A stretch of DNA of 64,000 nt. Origin: Colocasia esculenta. Taxonomy: Eukaryota > Streptophyta > Magnoliopsida > Alismatales > Araceae. This document shows positions 11,894-23,900 of the stretch, in pieces; positions within the stretch are counted from its first letter, which is position 1; each line of letters starts with the position of its first letter. The position numbers and the translations under genes were made by a program. The notes beneath the pieces were generated by a model. The model did not search any database. It was not told the origin of the DNA and saw only the letters and a program-made list of their open reading frames with translations. The stretch spans positions 1,426,001 to 1,490,000 of the forward strand of contig JACBKR010001264.1 of NCBI GenBank assembly GCA_014218235.1. Reading direction: 5' to 3'.

Positions 11894-12818
11894 ATTTCCT
11901 TTCCCAGGTTGATACTGGATGAGAAGTCAAAGTCCTTAATATACTCTAGCCACCTTCTCTGCCTCATGTTTAATTCCTTTTGGGAAAACAAATACTTCAA
12001 ACTTTTATGATCACAATGTACTGTGAATTGGGTCCCATATAAATAATGCCTCCAAATTTTGAGGGCAAAAATTATTGCAGCCAGTTCTAGATCATGTACT
12101 GGATAGTTCTTTTCATGTGTCTTTAATTGTCTAGAAGCGTACGCAATCACCTTTCTTTCTTGCATAAGCACACATCCCAAGCCCACATTTGAAGCATCAG
12201 TGTAAACTTCATAGTCTTTTCCTTCGGTGGGTAGTGTGAGTATAGGCTGAAGTTAGGCATTCCTTCAATTTTTGGAAACTGGCTTCACATTTTTCATCCC
12301 AAACAAATGGAACCCCTTTCTTGGTTAATCTGGTTAAAGGTACAGCTATTTTAGCAAAATCTTTGACAAATCTCCGATAATAGCTAGCCATACCCAGGAA
12401 ACTTCTAATTTCTGTGATAGTTGTGGTCTCCCCCACTTTTGAATAGCCTCAATTTTTGAGGAATCCACCGAGATACCTTCTTTTGAGATGACATGTCCCA
12501 AAAAGGCTACCTTTTCTAACCAGAATTCACATTTGCTCAGTTTGGCATATAACTTCTGTTCCCTTAATGTTTGTAAGGTGATCCTTAGATGAGATTCATG
12601 CTCTTCCTCATTCTTGAATATATCAATATATCATCAATAAATACCACTATAAACTGATCTAAATATGGTCTGAATATTTGTTCATTAGTTGCATAAAGAC
12701 TGCTGGGGCATTTGTTAATCCAAAGGGCATGACCACAATTCATAGTGTCCATATCTGCTCCTAAAGGCTGTTTTATGAATATCTTCTTCTTTAATCCTTA
12801 CCTGATGATATCCCGACC
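11887..12818 (-). pseudogene. Chromovirus reverse transcriptase palm and RNase H (frameshifted)
   Basis: On the minus strand near 12610-12650 the catalytic RT motif FIVVFIDDILI (FIDD box) is readable but in a frame interrupted on both sides. At 12209-12436 the connection segment reads IRSFLGMASYYRRFVKDFAK. At 11887-12186 the RNase H follows, starting MGLGCVLMQERKVIAYASRQ and containing the conserved HDLELAAIIFALKIWRHYLYG helix and HCDHKSLKYLF. At least three frame changes separate these parts. The RT/RNase H copies the element's RNA into DNA in the other lineage members. Confidence 0.88.
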
Positions 12819-13729
12819 TTAAGTCAATCTTGGAGAAATATTGAGCACCAGATAATTGGTCAAACAATCATCAATCCTCGGTAAAGGATATTTATTCTTA
12901 ATTGTCAATTGGTTCAACTGTCTATAGTCAATACATAATCTCAATGATCCATCCTTCTTTTTTACAAATAGGACTGGTGCTCCCCAGGGTGAAGTGCTTG
13001 GTCTAATAAACCCCTTTTCCAGTAATTCAGTCAACTGTTTCTTTAATTCTTTCATTTCTGCCAAGGACATTCTGTAAGGTGTCTTGGAGACTGGGATAGC
13101 CCCTGGAATTAGTTCTATGGAAAAGCTTACTTCCCGCTCAGGGGGCAAACCTGGTAAATCTGTGGGGAACACATCTGGATACTCTCTCACCACTGGAATC
13201 TTTTCAAGTTCTGGATTTGGGGTATCTGCTATTACTACTGAAGCCAAATATCCTATGCAACCTTTTTGTAGCAGTTTTTGTGCTCTAAGGGCTGATATGA
13301 GGATTGCGGGTTGAGATTTATGAGTAACAGGAAAGGTTATAGGGAGTATATCTTTTTCCAAAAGGTGAGTTGTTTTGACCGACAGTCTAACCTGACATGA
13401 TGATGCGATAGCCAATCTGCTCCTAAGATTACATCGTATCTATCCATGTCAAGGCAGATTAAGTCTATTGGAAAATTCTGGTTGCTAATGAGTACTTCAC
13501 TGGATGGAAGATGGAAGTCGAGATCTATTCCAGAACTAATGGGGTTGACAAGTTTATTCCAGTATAGGGTGGTTGGCTTTGACTTCAGAGTATTGGCAAA
13601 GGTCCAAGAAATAAATGAATGTGTAGCTCCAGAATCAAAAAGAACAAAAGCAGGCTTAGAGTGGACGATGAGAGTACCTTCGATGATTCCCCCTTCTTGA
13701 TCTTCGTCTGCTAATCCCAGAGCTTGCAA
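12819..13729 (-). pseudogene. Chromovirus protease and N-terminal reverse transcriptase
   Basis: The frame at 13337-13729 contains the retropepsin signature FDSGATHSFIS and, further on, DVILGADWLSHHH, which are normal for gypsy aspartic proteases. The overlapping frame at 12819-13415 continues into the RT with PPEREVSFSIELIPGA, the fingers motif GAPVLFVKKKDGSLRLCIDY and RQLNQLTIKNKYPLPRIDD, then loses frame. Gag and protease overlap in different frames next to a ten-base T run at 13743-13752, a likely slippage or sequencing indel, since relatives usually keep gag-pol in one frame. Confidence 0.9.
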
Positions 13730-14667
13730 CCTTCCCGTTTCTTATTATTTTTTTTTTGAGGTGTGTTCATCTGCTCCTGGAGCTGTGGACAAGACGGGAT
13801 GCGATGCTCACGGCTTCCACACTTTAGACAGGCACCTTTCTTTCTCCAACATTCATCTGTTGTATGTCCCGGCCTTTCGCAATAAGCACAGGTTATCTTT
13901 TCTGTCTTGGTGTTATCATTGATCTGCTTTGGCTTCTTGAATGCCTGTGCAGTACCCTTATTTTCATTCTTCCTCTTTTTATTGCTGGGATCAGAAGTAG
14001 AAGTGGAAACCCTTGTGTTTGCAAATTTGTTTTTAATCCTGTCTGTCATTTCAGTTGCACTTTCTAAAGCCAGAGCCCTTCTCACCATATCTGAATATGT
14101 AGAGATTAATAATGGAGCCAACTGAGTAATATAACTGGGCTTCAATCCTTGTAGAAATCTTCTAGCTTTCAATTTTTCAGTAGCAACCAAGTGTGGAGCA
14201 TATCTAGATAATTTAGCAAATTGAGCTTCATATTCTGCTACTGTCAAACTTCTCTGTTTCAGGTTGATAAATTCCATAACCTTCTTTTCTCTGATTTCTT
14301 CTGAAAAATATTGATTATTAAAAAGCTCCACAAATTCTGTCCAGGTGATGTTTCTTCCTACCATAGTGACCTCAATGGCTTCCCACCAGACCCTTGCATC
14401 TTTTTCTAGTTGAAAGGTGGCTAACCTCACTTTATCCTCCTCAGGGCATTGAGTTACTTTGAAGATCCTTTCTATTTCTCTTATCCAGTTTTCAGCCTCA
14501 TCGGGATTTGGATTACCAGCATACCTTGGAGGGTTCATGCTTCTAAAATTCTTATATATATCTCCATTGTTCTGGTGGTTCCCTTGTTGTGCAACCATAC
14601 CAAGTGCCGTTGTTAGTCCTTGGATCATATATTGGAGGTCCTTCCATGGTGCATTTTCTCCTTCCAT
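13711..14667 (-). CDS. Chromovirus Gag
   Basis: A 318-residue frame encodes a gypsy Gag: an N-terminal part with NPPRYAGNPNPDEAENWI, a retrotransposon gag core (ARVWWEAIEVT, VKVMEFINLKQRSLTVAEYE-like region, AKLSRYAPHLV), a basic linker, and two CCHC zinc knuckles near residues 262-275 (CAYCERPGHTTDEC) and 280-293 (CLKCGSREHRIPSC). Gag forms the cytoplasmic particle that packages the element's RNA. The start at 14667 fits the beginning of homologous Gags. The frame ends in a stop just after the knuckles; continuing coding similarity in another frame suggests a one-base indel in the T run at 13743-13752. Confidence 0.9.
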   Translation of the reverse strand: MEGENAPWKDLQYMIQGLTTALGMVAQQGNHQNNGDIYKNFRSMNPPRYAGNPNPDEAENWIREIERIFKVTQCPEEDKVRLATFQLEKDARVWWEAIEVTMVGRNITWTEFVELFNNQYFSEEIREKKVMEFINLKQRSLTVAEYEAQFAKLSRYAPHLVATEKLKARRFLQGLKPSYITQLAPLLISTYSDMVRRALALESATEMTDRIKNKFANTRVSTSTSDPSNKKRKNENKGTAQAFKKPKQINDNTKTEKITCAYCERPGHTTDECWRKKGACLKCGSREHRIPSCPQLQEQMNTPQKKNNKKREGCKLWD

Positions 14668-14975
14668 TTATAATCTATAGCTGGGATTTCCTAAAAGAAA
14701 AGTAACATAGTTAGATTTCCTTATCACTTTGGGCTCATATAAGTAGCTATTCTAATATTTCATTGTATTTACATGCCCTAACCTTAGTCCCACTATCATT
14801 ACAAGTTAGGCAAAATTTGATAGTGGGTCCAGACAACTTCTACATTAACTACCGGTCCTGCTATCGTTACAAGCCAAGCAAAATTGATAGCAGGTCAAAC
14901 TTGGTGAGTTATCACAAGATTCCTAGCTACTAGTTTACATAGTCAGGAGTAATTTCTATGTTGAACCCTCCGAAG

Positions 14976-15371
14976 TTATTTCTCCTCCATCATTATTGAC
15001 GGAACCAACAGATTCTCGATCTGGTTCTCTCGGATTATGATGTATCTCATAAGCAATGTCTCGAACTTGTTCCCACCGCTCTTCAGCCCGTAACTGTGGA
15101 GTCCTTGTTTAGCTTCTATCCAATCTAACAACTCTTGTATTGCCATTATGCATGCGAGAACTTGTTCTGTGTTTTCTCCAAGAGCATGTCCCACCAACTC
15201 GCGTATCCACCCTTCTACTGTTGCGCGCATCTGTTCTAAGTCTTGTGCAAATTCTACTTGGTCATTCCTCCATTCTTGAAGTAGTGGAATAAGTACACCG
15301 ATTCCTCGATGGGCCATCTGATCTGAAGAATCATTTGTATTATACATATGCTTGGTGAAATAAATCGACAA
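14976..15371 (-). CDS. Extra 131-residue frame in the leader of the chromovirus, function unknown
   Basis: Between the primer binding site and gag, about 0.8 kb of leader contains one uninterrupted frame on the coding strand. A second methionine at residue 19 (MAHRGIGVLIPLLQEW) may be the real start. The middle is rich in E, Q, L and W with heptad-like spacing (DLEQMRATVEGWIRELV, MAIQELLDWIEAKQG), suggesting alpha helices or a coiled coil. I do not recognise a domain. It might be a translated leader protein, a former N-terminal part of Gag, or simply open by chance. Confidence 0.4.
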   Translation of the reverse strand: MSIYFTKHMYNTNDSSDQMAHRGIGVLIPLLQEWRNDQVEFAQDLEQMRATVEGWIRELVGHALGENTEQVLACIMAIQELLDWIEAKQGLHSYGLKSGGNKFETLLMRYIIIRENQIENLLVPSIMMEEK

Positions 15372-15476
15372 ACATACTCTAATCTCTACCCCATTTCACT
15401 TCCTACCCGCCTCACAGGCTGGTTATTGGCCGTTAGGGTCTATCAATCCTAGGACTTCAAGACTCTAAAACCGGGG

Positions 15477-15488
15477 GCTCTGATACCA
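15477..15488 (-). other. Primer binding site of the chromovirus
   Basis: The minus strand reads TGGTATCAGAGC a few bases inside the 5' LTR boundary at 15496, complementary to the 3' end of initiator methionine tRNA. Confidence 0.9.
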
Positions 15489-15495
15489 CTAAATC

Positions 15496-17904
15496 TGTCA
15501 CGTCCCGATAGCAGCGGAAATATCGAGGTGTAACAGATTAAAGTGATAACTTCATTAAGGAAATATTCATTACAAGATATAGTCCTGGCATGAAGCCGGA
15601 GAGTCTCAAATACAAGGAAGACTACATCAACAACTCATTAAAACGCAATAGTCATATTAAACATGACACCACTAACTAGACTTTATTACAATAAGAAGGG
15701 GTCTCTCGATGCACAACCCTGCCCGCCATATCCAAACTTAATCATCACCTGAAAAACGTTAGAGAATAGGGTGAGCAAAAACTTGCCCAGTAGATTCCTT
15801 TAAGTTGATCTTTACCACTAGCAAGTAAGCAGATGAAAGGATGAATTCAAAATTACGTATCAAAACAAAGAAACGAGAGTTCAGAATGATGCACGAATTC
15901 ATGTATCATAGTAAAAGAATAATTAATGTTACTAGTAGCAATTCTCAAAATGTAAAAATGAACGGCATATGAACAAGTAGATTAAGTGAAGAACATAAAC
16001 ACGATTCTTAGTCAAGAGAAATCCACGTCTATCACTGAACTCTTCCATAACGATCATGCACTAAAGAGATTATCAGGGAGTTTATCATTAATCACTTTTC
16101 ACGAGTTATGAATTGTCAGCAGATCACTATAAACACTTCACTTATGGTGTATGCCAAGCACCAAGCCATCACTCTCCATACGGTACCGCTGGGCACTAAG
16201 AGCATTCGGATCTTCCCGGACTAGACCATAGCCCCCTAACCGGCATGAATTCTACTTTTGAGTTCACGATTTCAAGTAGCGAGCTGACAACTCAGAGTTC
16301 GCAGAAAATGAGAAATAGTCTGGTAATATATATATAGCACATATGAAATCCCCAGGTAGGCAGGACTCTAGAGGTGGCCCCCACAGCCTCAAGAGGTGGC
16401 TCCCATAGCATAGCACTTTGCCCTGTGTGGCACTTAGCTCCCGCACTTCCGATTGGGGTTTGAGTATTCTGGCATAACATGATAAACATTCCGGCATAAT
16501 AAAAGATATTAAGAATTCTACAGACAGCATTCCGGTATAATAGGAGATATTAAGAAATCAGATAGACAGCATTCTAGTGTAACAGAAAGTATTAAGAAAC
16601 CAAACAGACAGCATTCCGGCGTAACGGAAGATCTTAAGAAATCATACGGACAGGATTTCGATGTAACGGGAGATTTTGAGAAATCATTCGACAGAGTTCC
16701 GGCGTAACGGGAGGTACTGAGAAATCGATCGGACAGAGTTCCGATATAAAAGGGTTTCGAGAAAACATACCGGTGAAATCTCGTCATAGAGGAGGGTTTT
16801 GAGTGAACAAACCGACATAGAGAGGGATTTTGGGAAGACAGATCGGCAGTATTTCGATGTCGCGAGAGATTCCGAGAAATCAAATCGGCAGCATTTCGGC
16901 GTAACGAGAAAATTCCGAGAAGATGAACCGACGCATCTCGACGTAGAGAGCTTAGGAGAACATGACAGACAGATTTTCACTCACTAGGGGTATAGAACTA
17001 CCTAAAAGAACCTACCTAACAGCAGCACCTCAGGATGGTCACTCCTTCCCTTCTCTCTTCTCCTTCTCTTCTACTTGGAGGAGGTGGTGGGATGGGATGG
17101 AATGAAGGAGGAGGTGGTGTATTTATAGGCAAAAGAGGAGGTGGGGGCGCCCCATGAAGGCCCTAGATGGTGGACAAGTGTCCACCTAGGGTGGCTCAAT
17201 CCTGGCCATCCATTCTATCGATGGACCAGATGGGGGCATGTGTCCCCTAAGAGATAAACATTACTTGCATGTGGGACAAGTGTCCCTTTCTAGAGATTTC
17301 TAGGAAATTCTTGTTTTTTCTAGGATTTTCTAGGATTTTTATATTTTATTTCACTTAACCCCCTAACTTTTCTATCTTTAGCATTTTTACATTTGATTTC
17401 TAGAAATTGGAGATATGCCCCTCCCAAATCTCCGATCAGCCATTCAGGCTCCGAATGAGCTCCGATCGGGAATCCGACTTTGTCTCTGGGGGTCGGTGGA
17501 TGTTACACCGGGGTCCCTAGAAAAAGTAATATTCGCATGAAAACCTCATATTTTTATAATTGTAGATATGCCCCTGTCATTTACATTTATACTTTTTCTT
17601 TTTATTTTATTCTGGCTCAGTGTGAACAGGGATATATCCATATCCTTATCCTTTTCCTTTACCAATATGCTTACCTTTAGTAGTAACCTTTACTCTTACC
17701 ATTTACCTTTAGTAGTATCCTTTAGTAATATCCTTACTATTTATCGTTAGTATTATCCTTTACCAATAGTAATATCCTTTAGCACATTTTCAGTCACCTT
17801 CAATAGTTCCGGATTTGCTTAATCTATCCATCTGCTTACAAACTGCATTACGTTTTCTCGGCTGATTCTTACTTATTTATCATTTTATACCTTGGGGTAT
17901 TACA
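15496..17904 (-). repeat. 5' LTR of the chromovirus
   Basis: A 2409-bp LTR that would supply the promoter for the minus-strand element, with a TATA box at 17120-17129 (minus) and a shortened copy of the ~40-bp minisatellite at about 16485-16970. It is nearly identical to the 3' LTR apart from short indels. Confidence 0.92.
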
Positions 17905-18551
17905 GTTTACTGTGAATTTTGGAGCCTGGGCCAGTGGTCTGCCAGTTAGGCTTAAAGTTTGAGGTATTCCCCGTGGTTGGGCGGACTAGTAGTTTTGTGT
18001 AGTCTGTTGTTTCTTTTACTTTCCGAGTTTACGTTGATTGATATGTTTATGTTAATCGTCGTTAACTTTGTTTAAGTAAGTTGAACGTGTTTGACTAGCT
18101 GTATGGCCAGTGTGACCCTTTGAGTTGAGGTCTCTTCAGTTTATACTGTTGTGGTTTCTAGGTGGCCCCTACTGAGCCTGTGAGTTGTTGAGGCTCACTC
18201 CCCTACAGTTCTTTTCAGGGCTTGCCGTTTGTGTGGCTTGAGGAGTCTTGTGACAGACTTGTACCACCACAATTGTTTGTAGTAGTGTTGTGTGAGCTTG
18301 TGCTCCCTCGGGGTATACCCCAAGTAGTTGTACTTTTTATTTGGACATGTAATAATGTAGTGGGACAGTTGTACAAATATGTGAACAAATATGAGCACAT
18401 GTACTTTCTTGTGTCTTATACTGTTGTGGTTTGTCTTTTATATTCTTCCTGGACATGTGTGTGAGATATCCGTTGCGAGACTTTGGTACGTTCGCGGGAG
18501 GCGGATCTAGATATGGTGCCTTATTGGGCCTAAATACCCCGGTCCGTCACA

Positions 18552-20949
18552 GTTGGTATCAGAGCAATGTCCAGTTAGAAAATGAAAAGACATTGAGAGT
18601 ACAATGTCCCAATACATGGATTAATATCCACTGCTGGTAGTAAGTCTGTGGTTTTGTGTTGGTTAAAATGGTATTTATCTGAGTTTTTGTTCTGTAAAAT
18701 GTGTTTTTGAGTTAAGAATTTGGCAGCCGTTAGCAGTTGTTGAAAGTTGATGTGATTAGAGGTGGTATAATCTGTGTGATTATACCAGTGTGTTAGTTTG
18801 TGATAGAACAGTTTGGTTGTTAAAGATTTACAGTTAAAGGAATTGAGGAGATTAATAACTTTGGATATGGAATTTGTAAGTAAGATACAAAATTAGCAGA
18901 GACAGGTATATGGTAACGAGGTGATGAGGAACAAATTAGTGTGTGTCAGAAATAATAAATGTGCAAAGTATAGTTGAGAACCTCAGCAGAGGTGAGATCT
19001 GAGTCAGATGATATCAGGAAACAGTATAAATGATAATCTGATTAGTGTCATGAGGAACTTGGCATGATTAAGTAAAGCAGATCAACTTTAAAAAGAGGTA
19101 TTGGTACATAGAAGAGCAGTAGTATATGACAGATAGATTAAGTTGCTTGAGATTAGAAATTTGAGGAAAGTGTAGTTATGAATAATGATGGTAATAGGAA
19201 GTTTAATATGAGGATTCGTATAAATAAGTACAGAAAGGATCGATTGAATAAAGATAGAGAGTAAAATAAGAATCAGTGTGCAATGTGATTTTCTGAGAAT
19301 TGCACAAGAGAAATATTTAGTTGATAAATGGCAGATTATGAGAAATTCTTCAGAGAGAGTTATTATAGATTGCTGTGTTAAAGACAAGATTAGTGAAAGT
19401 TAGTAACTGTGAACAGTTTAAAGAAGATTAGAGTTGAAGTTAAGAATATTAGAATGTGATTAAGCTAAATGAAATAGAATGGAAGAAGTGCTTAATGAGA
19501 AGCAATTAGGAAATATTGAGTTAAGAAAAATAGCAAGCAGATTGTGATATTTATGTTATTTGAGAAAAGAGCATTTAATGGAATAGGTAAGCAGACAGAG
19601 CAAGTTGTTATACTTAAAGAGATTGGTATTCAAATTTGAGTTTTTACTGTATTTTAAAGAAAGATGACTAGATATTAGAAAGATTTATAGTATGATGGAA
19701 CAATAAGATTAGCCAGACAGTAGAATGAATAAGAGAAGTATTTTGCGGAAAAGATGTTATGATTAAAATGATTGGCAGCTTAGATAAAAAAGAGATATGG
19801 ACCAGAGAAAGGAAGAGTTAGCAAATAATGGAGTGAATGAGATCAGATGAATCAGGAAATGTCAGTGAGAGTTTGCATATCGGTGCAAGAAATGATTTAA
19901 TGAGTAGACATGGACGGTTATTAAGATATTTCAAGGTTTGATGCAGGAGTAGATTGATTAAAGAATATTTGAAAAAGTTATGCAACAAAATTATGAGATT
20001 AGCCAGAGAATGTTAGTAAAGCAAGAAAGATATATGAAGAGCAACATGTCTATAGTGGTTTAGCAGATCAAAAATTGCAGTAATACCTTCAGCTCGGATT
20101 AATTAAATAAGATGATTTGAGAAGCAGTTAAAGTTAGAAATGAATACAGTTGAAGCCAGAAGAAAGTAATTGAAAGCAATAATGAGAACAGAAATTGTGA
20201 AATATTTTGTAAAAGTGTTCAGCGTGATCAGAGTAGCGCAGCGGAAACAAGAAGATTTAATATTCACAGATTGCACAAGATTTGTTTGGATAAGGAGAAA
20301 GTGTAAAGTTTTGCGTAGTGGAATAAAGGAACAGAGGTTACTATAATTTTTAATTAGAGATGACTTAAAGCGGTATGAGCAGAGTAATATGAAAAGGCAG
20401 AAAATTCAAGGATGGTGATTGGTTTTCTTTGAAGGGGTGACAGTTGCGAATGTAAATACACATGGGGTAGGATAACAGTAAGCAGTGATAAATAGAAAAA
20501 GAAAATGACACTGAAAAATTCAAGAATTTGGAAAGACTATGGCAGGGTAAAATATTAGAGTATAAGATATTCGAGAAAGGTGAAGTGGTCCCGAAAGAAA
20601 TGTTGCAAACACAGCCGAAAAAATGTGGAAACAGGTTCAGTCTAAGGAGATAAAGTGCCAACAACAAGGTAGAATTGCTTATGGCTGAAAGGTAAAAGAA
20701 GGAACAAAATATAGTAATCGGGCAGTGCAGCTATGAAATGGATTAAAGAAAAGGGAAAGCAGAGCATGTACAAAAAATGAATAGATTGAATCAGTTTTTC
20801 AGTCAATGCAAGATGGTTTGAAAAGCAGATGCAGTAGAAGAGTATCTTACTTGTTCTGTGTACAATTTTGTTTCTTTTTAGGTGATAATCTGGTTTATTA
20901 TGGTTTGTTTTGAATGTCGAGGACGACATTCCTTTTTAGGTGATAATAA
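18552..20949 (+). other. Non-coding interior of the large-LTR element
   Basis: This 2.4-kb interior is strongly purine-rich on the plus strand (many AGA, GAA and TGA words) and contains no protein domain in any frame. It ends with CGAGGACGACATTCCTTTTTAGG and a weak purine tract before the 3' LTR, a layout typical of plant gypsy elements. Either it is a highly decayed gag-pol or, more likely given the intact ends, it never coded for protein. Confidence 0.7.
18554..18565 (+). other. Primer binding site of the large-LTR element
   Basis: TGGTATCAGAGC lies two bases after the end of the 5' LTR and is complementary to the 3' end of initiator methionine tRNA, the usual primer for plant Ty3/gypsy and many copia elements. 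It fixes the element's orientation as plus. Confidence 0.9.
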
Positions 20950-23900
20950 TGTAACGTCGCACATTTTTTCGGATCTTTGCGGATCCTTGCTTAGTGGGAT
21001 TGGTGGTCAATGTGTGGCCTATTAGCTTGTGTTTCAGGTGGTTGCGCGCGTTGTGAGGCTTGGTGGGCCGCCGTATTGGACCCAAAGCGCTCACATATTT
21101 TCTGCCTGTGAACGCGACAGGGGTGTGCGTCGCGTTCTAAATGCGATGGCCCTGGGGGTCGCGTTCTTGTTACTGCTGTTGAGCAGTCAACGTCTACATG
21201 CGCACCATGCGTTGCGCATTGGGCGGCCTGCTGACGTCGGGCTTGAGAAGGCGACGGCCGCCTACGTTGCGTTTAGGTTGTGACGTAGGGCTACGTCGCG
21301 TTCTCAACTGCAATGTGTTTTTAAAGAACCTGGCCGAACAGTGCTCTTACAAGCTCTGATCGACCAGGGGGAGCTGCTGCAGGATTTCTCTGGGTGGTTC
21401 GACGTTCTGGAGGTGCGTGGGACGTGTTCTCGCCACGAGGACGTCGTGTAGAGTGGGGGAAACGCCGAGGGATCTTCGATTTTCACGTTCTTCACGAAGG
21501 TAGGGTGTTCTACCTTGATTTGTGTTGTGGATTGCATGTTAGCTTGTTTATTGCTTTGCAAACAGTAGATACCATGCTAGGGTATTCATTAAAGCATGAA
21601 AAATGTGAATTAATCGTGGTTTGAATGGTTTGGAGTGGTGATCCGTGGAGTTCCTCCCAGATTAGGATTTGCACCTGTGAAGGCGACGGCCCTGGGCGTC
21701 ACGTTGTTAACGCGACAGCTCGATCCATCGCGTTCATGTTGTGAACGCGACATGTCGAAGGGCCGCGTTTTGAAGGCGACCTTACCCCTCGTCGTGACCT
21801 CAGCTGAGAGGTCCAATTATGCATGTTTTCTGTATTTTGGTTATCCAGTTAGTGGTATTTGTTGTGCATGGCAATGACAAGTGGAGCCAGTGCACTTGTT
21901 ATGCTCATGGAGCGTATAGCTCACGAGGTGAGCATGTTTTACGTGGTTAATATGTTATGTATGTAATCGGCTTGGTGTTTACGTAGTATATATGGTGCGT
22001 TGGCACCCGCAGCGCTCTTGGAGCGTGCTGTCCATGTATTGAACATGTTGTTTACGTGAATATCGTGTGGTGCACCTGGATGGTGTATTATACACGTGGT
22101 GTCTACGTGGTTTGGATGCCATGCATGTGGTTCGGGTGTGCATGGCACATCGTACATCATTGTGTTTATTGTGTCTTAATTATTGTGGTTAGTCCATGGT
22201 GTTGTGGCAGTGAGGTTCACGTTTAAACCTAGCCTTAATCCTTTAGGATCTTTTATAGATTATCCTAGATGGATAATTAGTAAAGTATAAGTATGATTAT
22301 TACGTGATTATCGTGTACTGTGTTTAGTGTGGCAGTGGAGGTCACAAGGTGACCGATGATAGGCTATGGTGTTATTATTAATATGGTTCATATATGTGTT
22401 TGTGTAGGTTAGCTTGTAGGTCACGAGTGACCAGGACAAGCTACTCCTCACATGTGTATCGTGGTTTGTAATAAACGTGTAAGTGTTGTGGTTTGTGTAC
22501 AGCCGAGTGTGGTGGTCCAACGCCTATTTCGGAATGCCTCTCTAGTCGGGTACCCCAGGTTCTGTGTGAGCCAAGCACATGTGTTTGTTGTGCTCGGGTT
22601 TGTCCCGGTACTTGTGTACCGTCGAGGTCTGTGTCATCTTCCTGGACACCCTCACTCTTGTGTTTGAGTTGTACGTCCAGCTGAGGGAAAGACAACAGTG
22701 GGACAGCGACTTGTGAGAGCTTGTGTTTGGTCGCTTGTAGCGCGCTCGTAGTTGGGGGGTGCGGACACCAGTAGTCGACACTGGTTCCCAGCTAGTCCTA
22801 TTTTCCAGTGCCTCACTTTAGGGAGCTTAGGCCAGAGTCCCTAAAGGTGCCAGGCATGGGCCTGCGGGGTGTGTGACCTGCAGGTGGTGGTGTTTGTTAG
22901 TCTCCACAGTTAGTTGTGTGACTTGTGAGTTTGTGGAGCCGTAGCTGGACTGAGGGTCCGTGGCTACGAGACTGAGAGGTAGTTCTTGTGTTGTGTTGTC
23001 CGGATTGGATACTGGCATGATCAGCCAGTAGTCCGTTCCCGTGTGGTGGTGTCGTTCCTTTCCGACTCGTGCTTTACTACCAGTTGTGCTGTTACTCGTC
23101 ATTTGAGGTCTTCCTCACTAAGGTGTGCCCTGGTGTTGGCACAGTTCTAGTCCTGGTTGGTAAGCGGAGACTCACTGGTTTGTGGTGTCCCCCATCGTTA
23201 GCACCGTTGTTCTGAGACTTTGTGGTGGCACCTCATGGTAGTAGGTACCTATACCCTTGTGGGTATTTGTTTCTCTTGGTATGCTGTGTACTAGTCTTTT
23301 CAGGTGTTCAAGTGGAACTGTGCTCCGTGGAGGTCGTGTTGTAGGACCTTCCACTTGTTGTAACATACCCTTGTAAGGGTAGCTTTCCGTTGTATTATGA
23401 TGGTAGCTTTCCGTTGTATTATGATTTTAGGGTATGGCGGACTAGCTTCTGGTTAGCAGTCCTGTTACCCCTGCGTTGTGTTTTTAGTGTTGGTACCTAC
23501 TGATAATAGGTATCTGTACCCCTTGGGGGTTGGCTTTGTGTTGTGGTACATTGTGTACTAACTCTCCAAGTGTTGTAATGAACCGGTGTTTATGTGAAAG
23601 TGTGTGGAGGTCGTAAGGTAACCTTCCACGTGTGCTGTATACTTTGGTTAAAGTAAGTTTCCAGGTGTGGTTCCAATGTGTGCTGGACTTGGCATGTCAA
23701 TGCCAGTTCGGTTACCCTGCGTGGGTAATTTGCCTGTGAGGCTTGTAGCTGAGGCAATGGTTTTCCTGTGAATCTTGGAGCCTGGGCAGTGGTCTGCCAG
23801 TGAGGCTTAGGTTGAGGTATTCCCAGTGGTTGGGCGGACTAGTAGTGTTGTGCTAGTCCTGTTGTTCTCTTTTACTTTCCGAGGTTTACATTGATTGATA

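Larger units (their letters stand above)
7779..17904 (-). mobile_element. Full-length Ty3/gypsy chromovirus (Tekay/Del-like), nested in the 5' LTR of the large element
   Basis: The element reads on the minus strand. LTRs at 7779-10254 and 15496-17904 begin TGTCACGTCCCG and end GGGGTATTACA. The bases GTTT flank both sides, consistent with a target duplication of 4-5 bp. The interior carries, in coding order, gag with two zinc knuckles, protease, RT, RNase H, integrase and a chromodomain, plus a primer binding site and polypurine tract. The domain order and the chromodomain place it among plant chromoviruses; the C-terminal sequence is most like the Tekay/Del lineage. The LTRs are close copies, so the insertion is young. 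The polyprotein is broken by several frameshifts. Confidence 0.93.
4971..18551 (+). repeat. 5' LTR of the large-LTR element (interrupted at 7779-17904)
   Basis: Segments 4971-7778 and 17905-18551 together align end to end with the 3' LTR at 20950-24393. The interruption is visible where the 3' LTR reads GCAATGGTTTTCCTGTGAA while this copy stops at GCAATGGTTT and resumes with GTTTACTGTGAA. Short partial duplications, such as two copies of a ~24-bp GTAGCTTTC(T/C)GTTGTATTATGAT unit near 7391-7440, occur in both LTRs. Confidence 0.9.
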
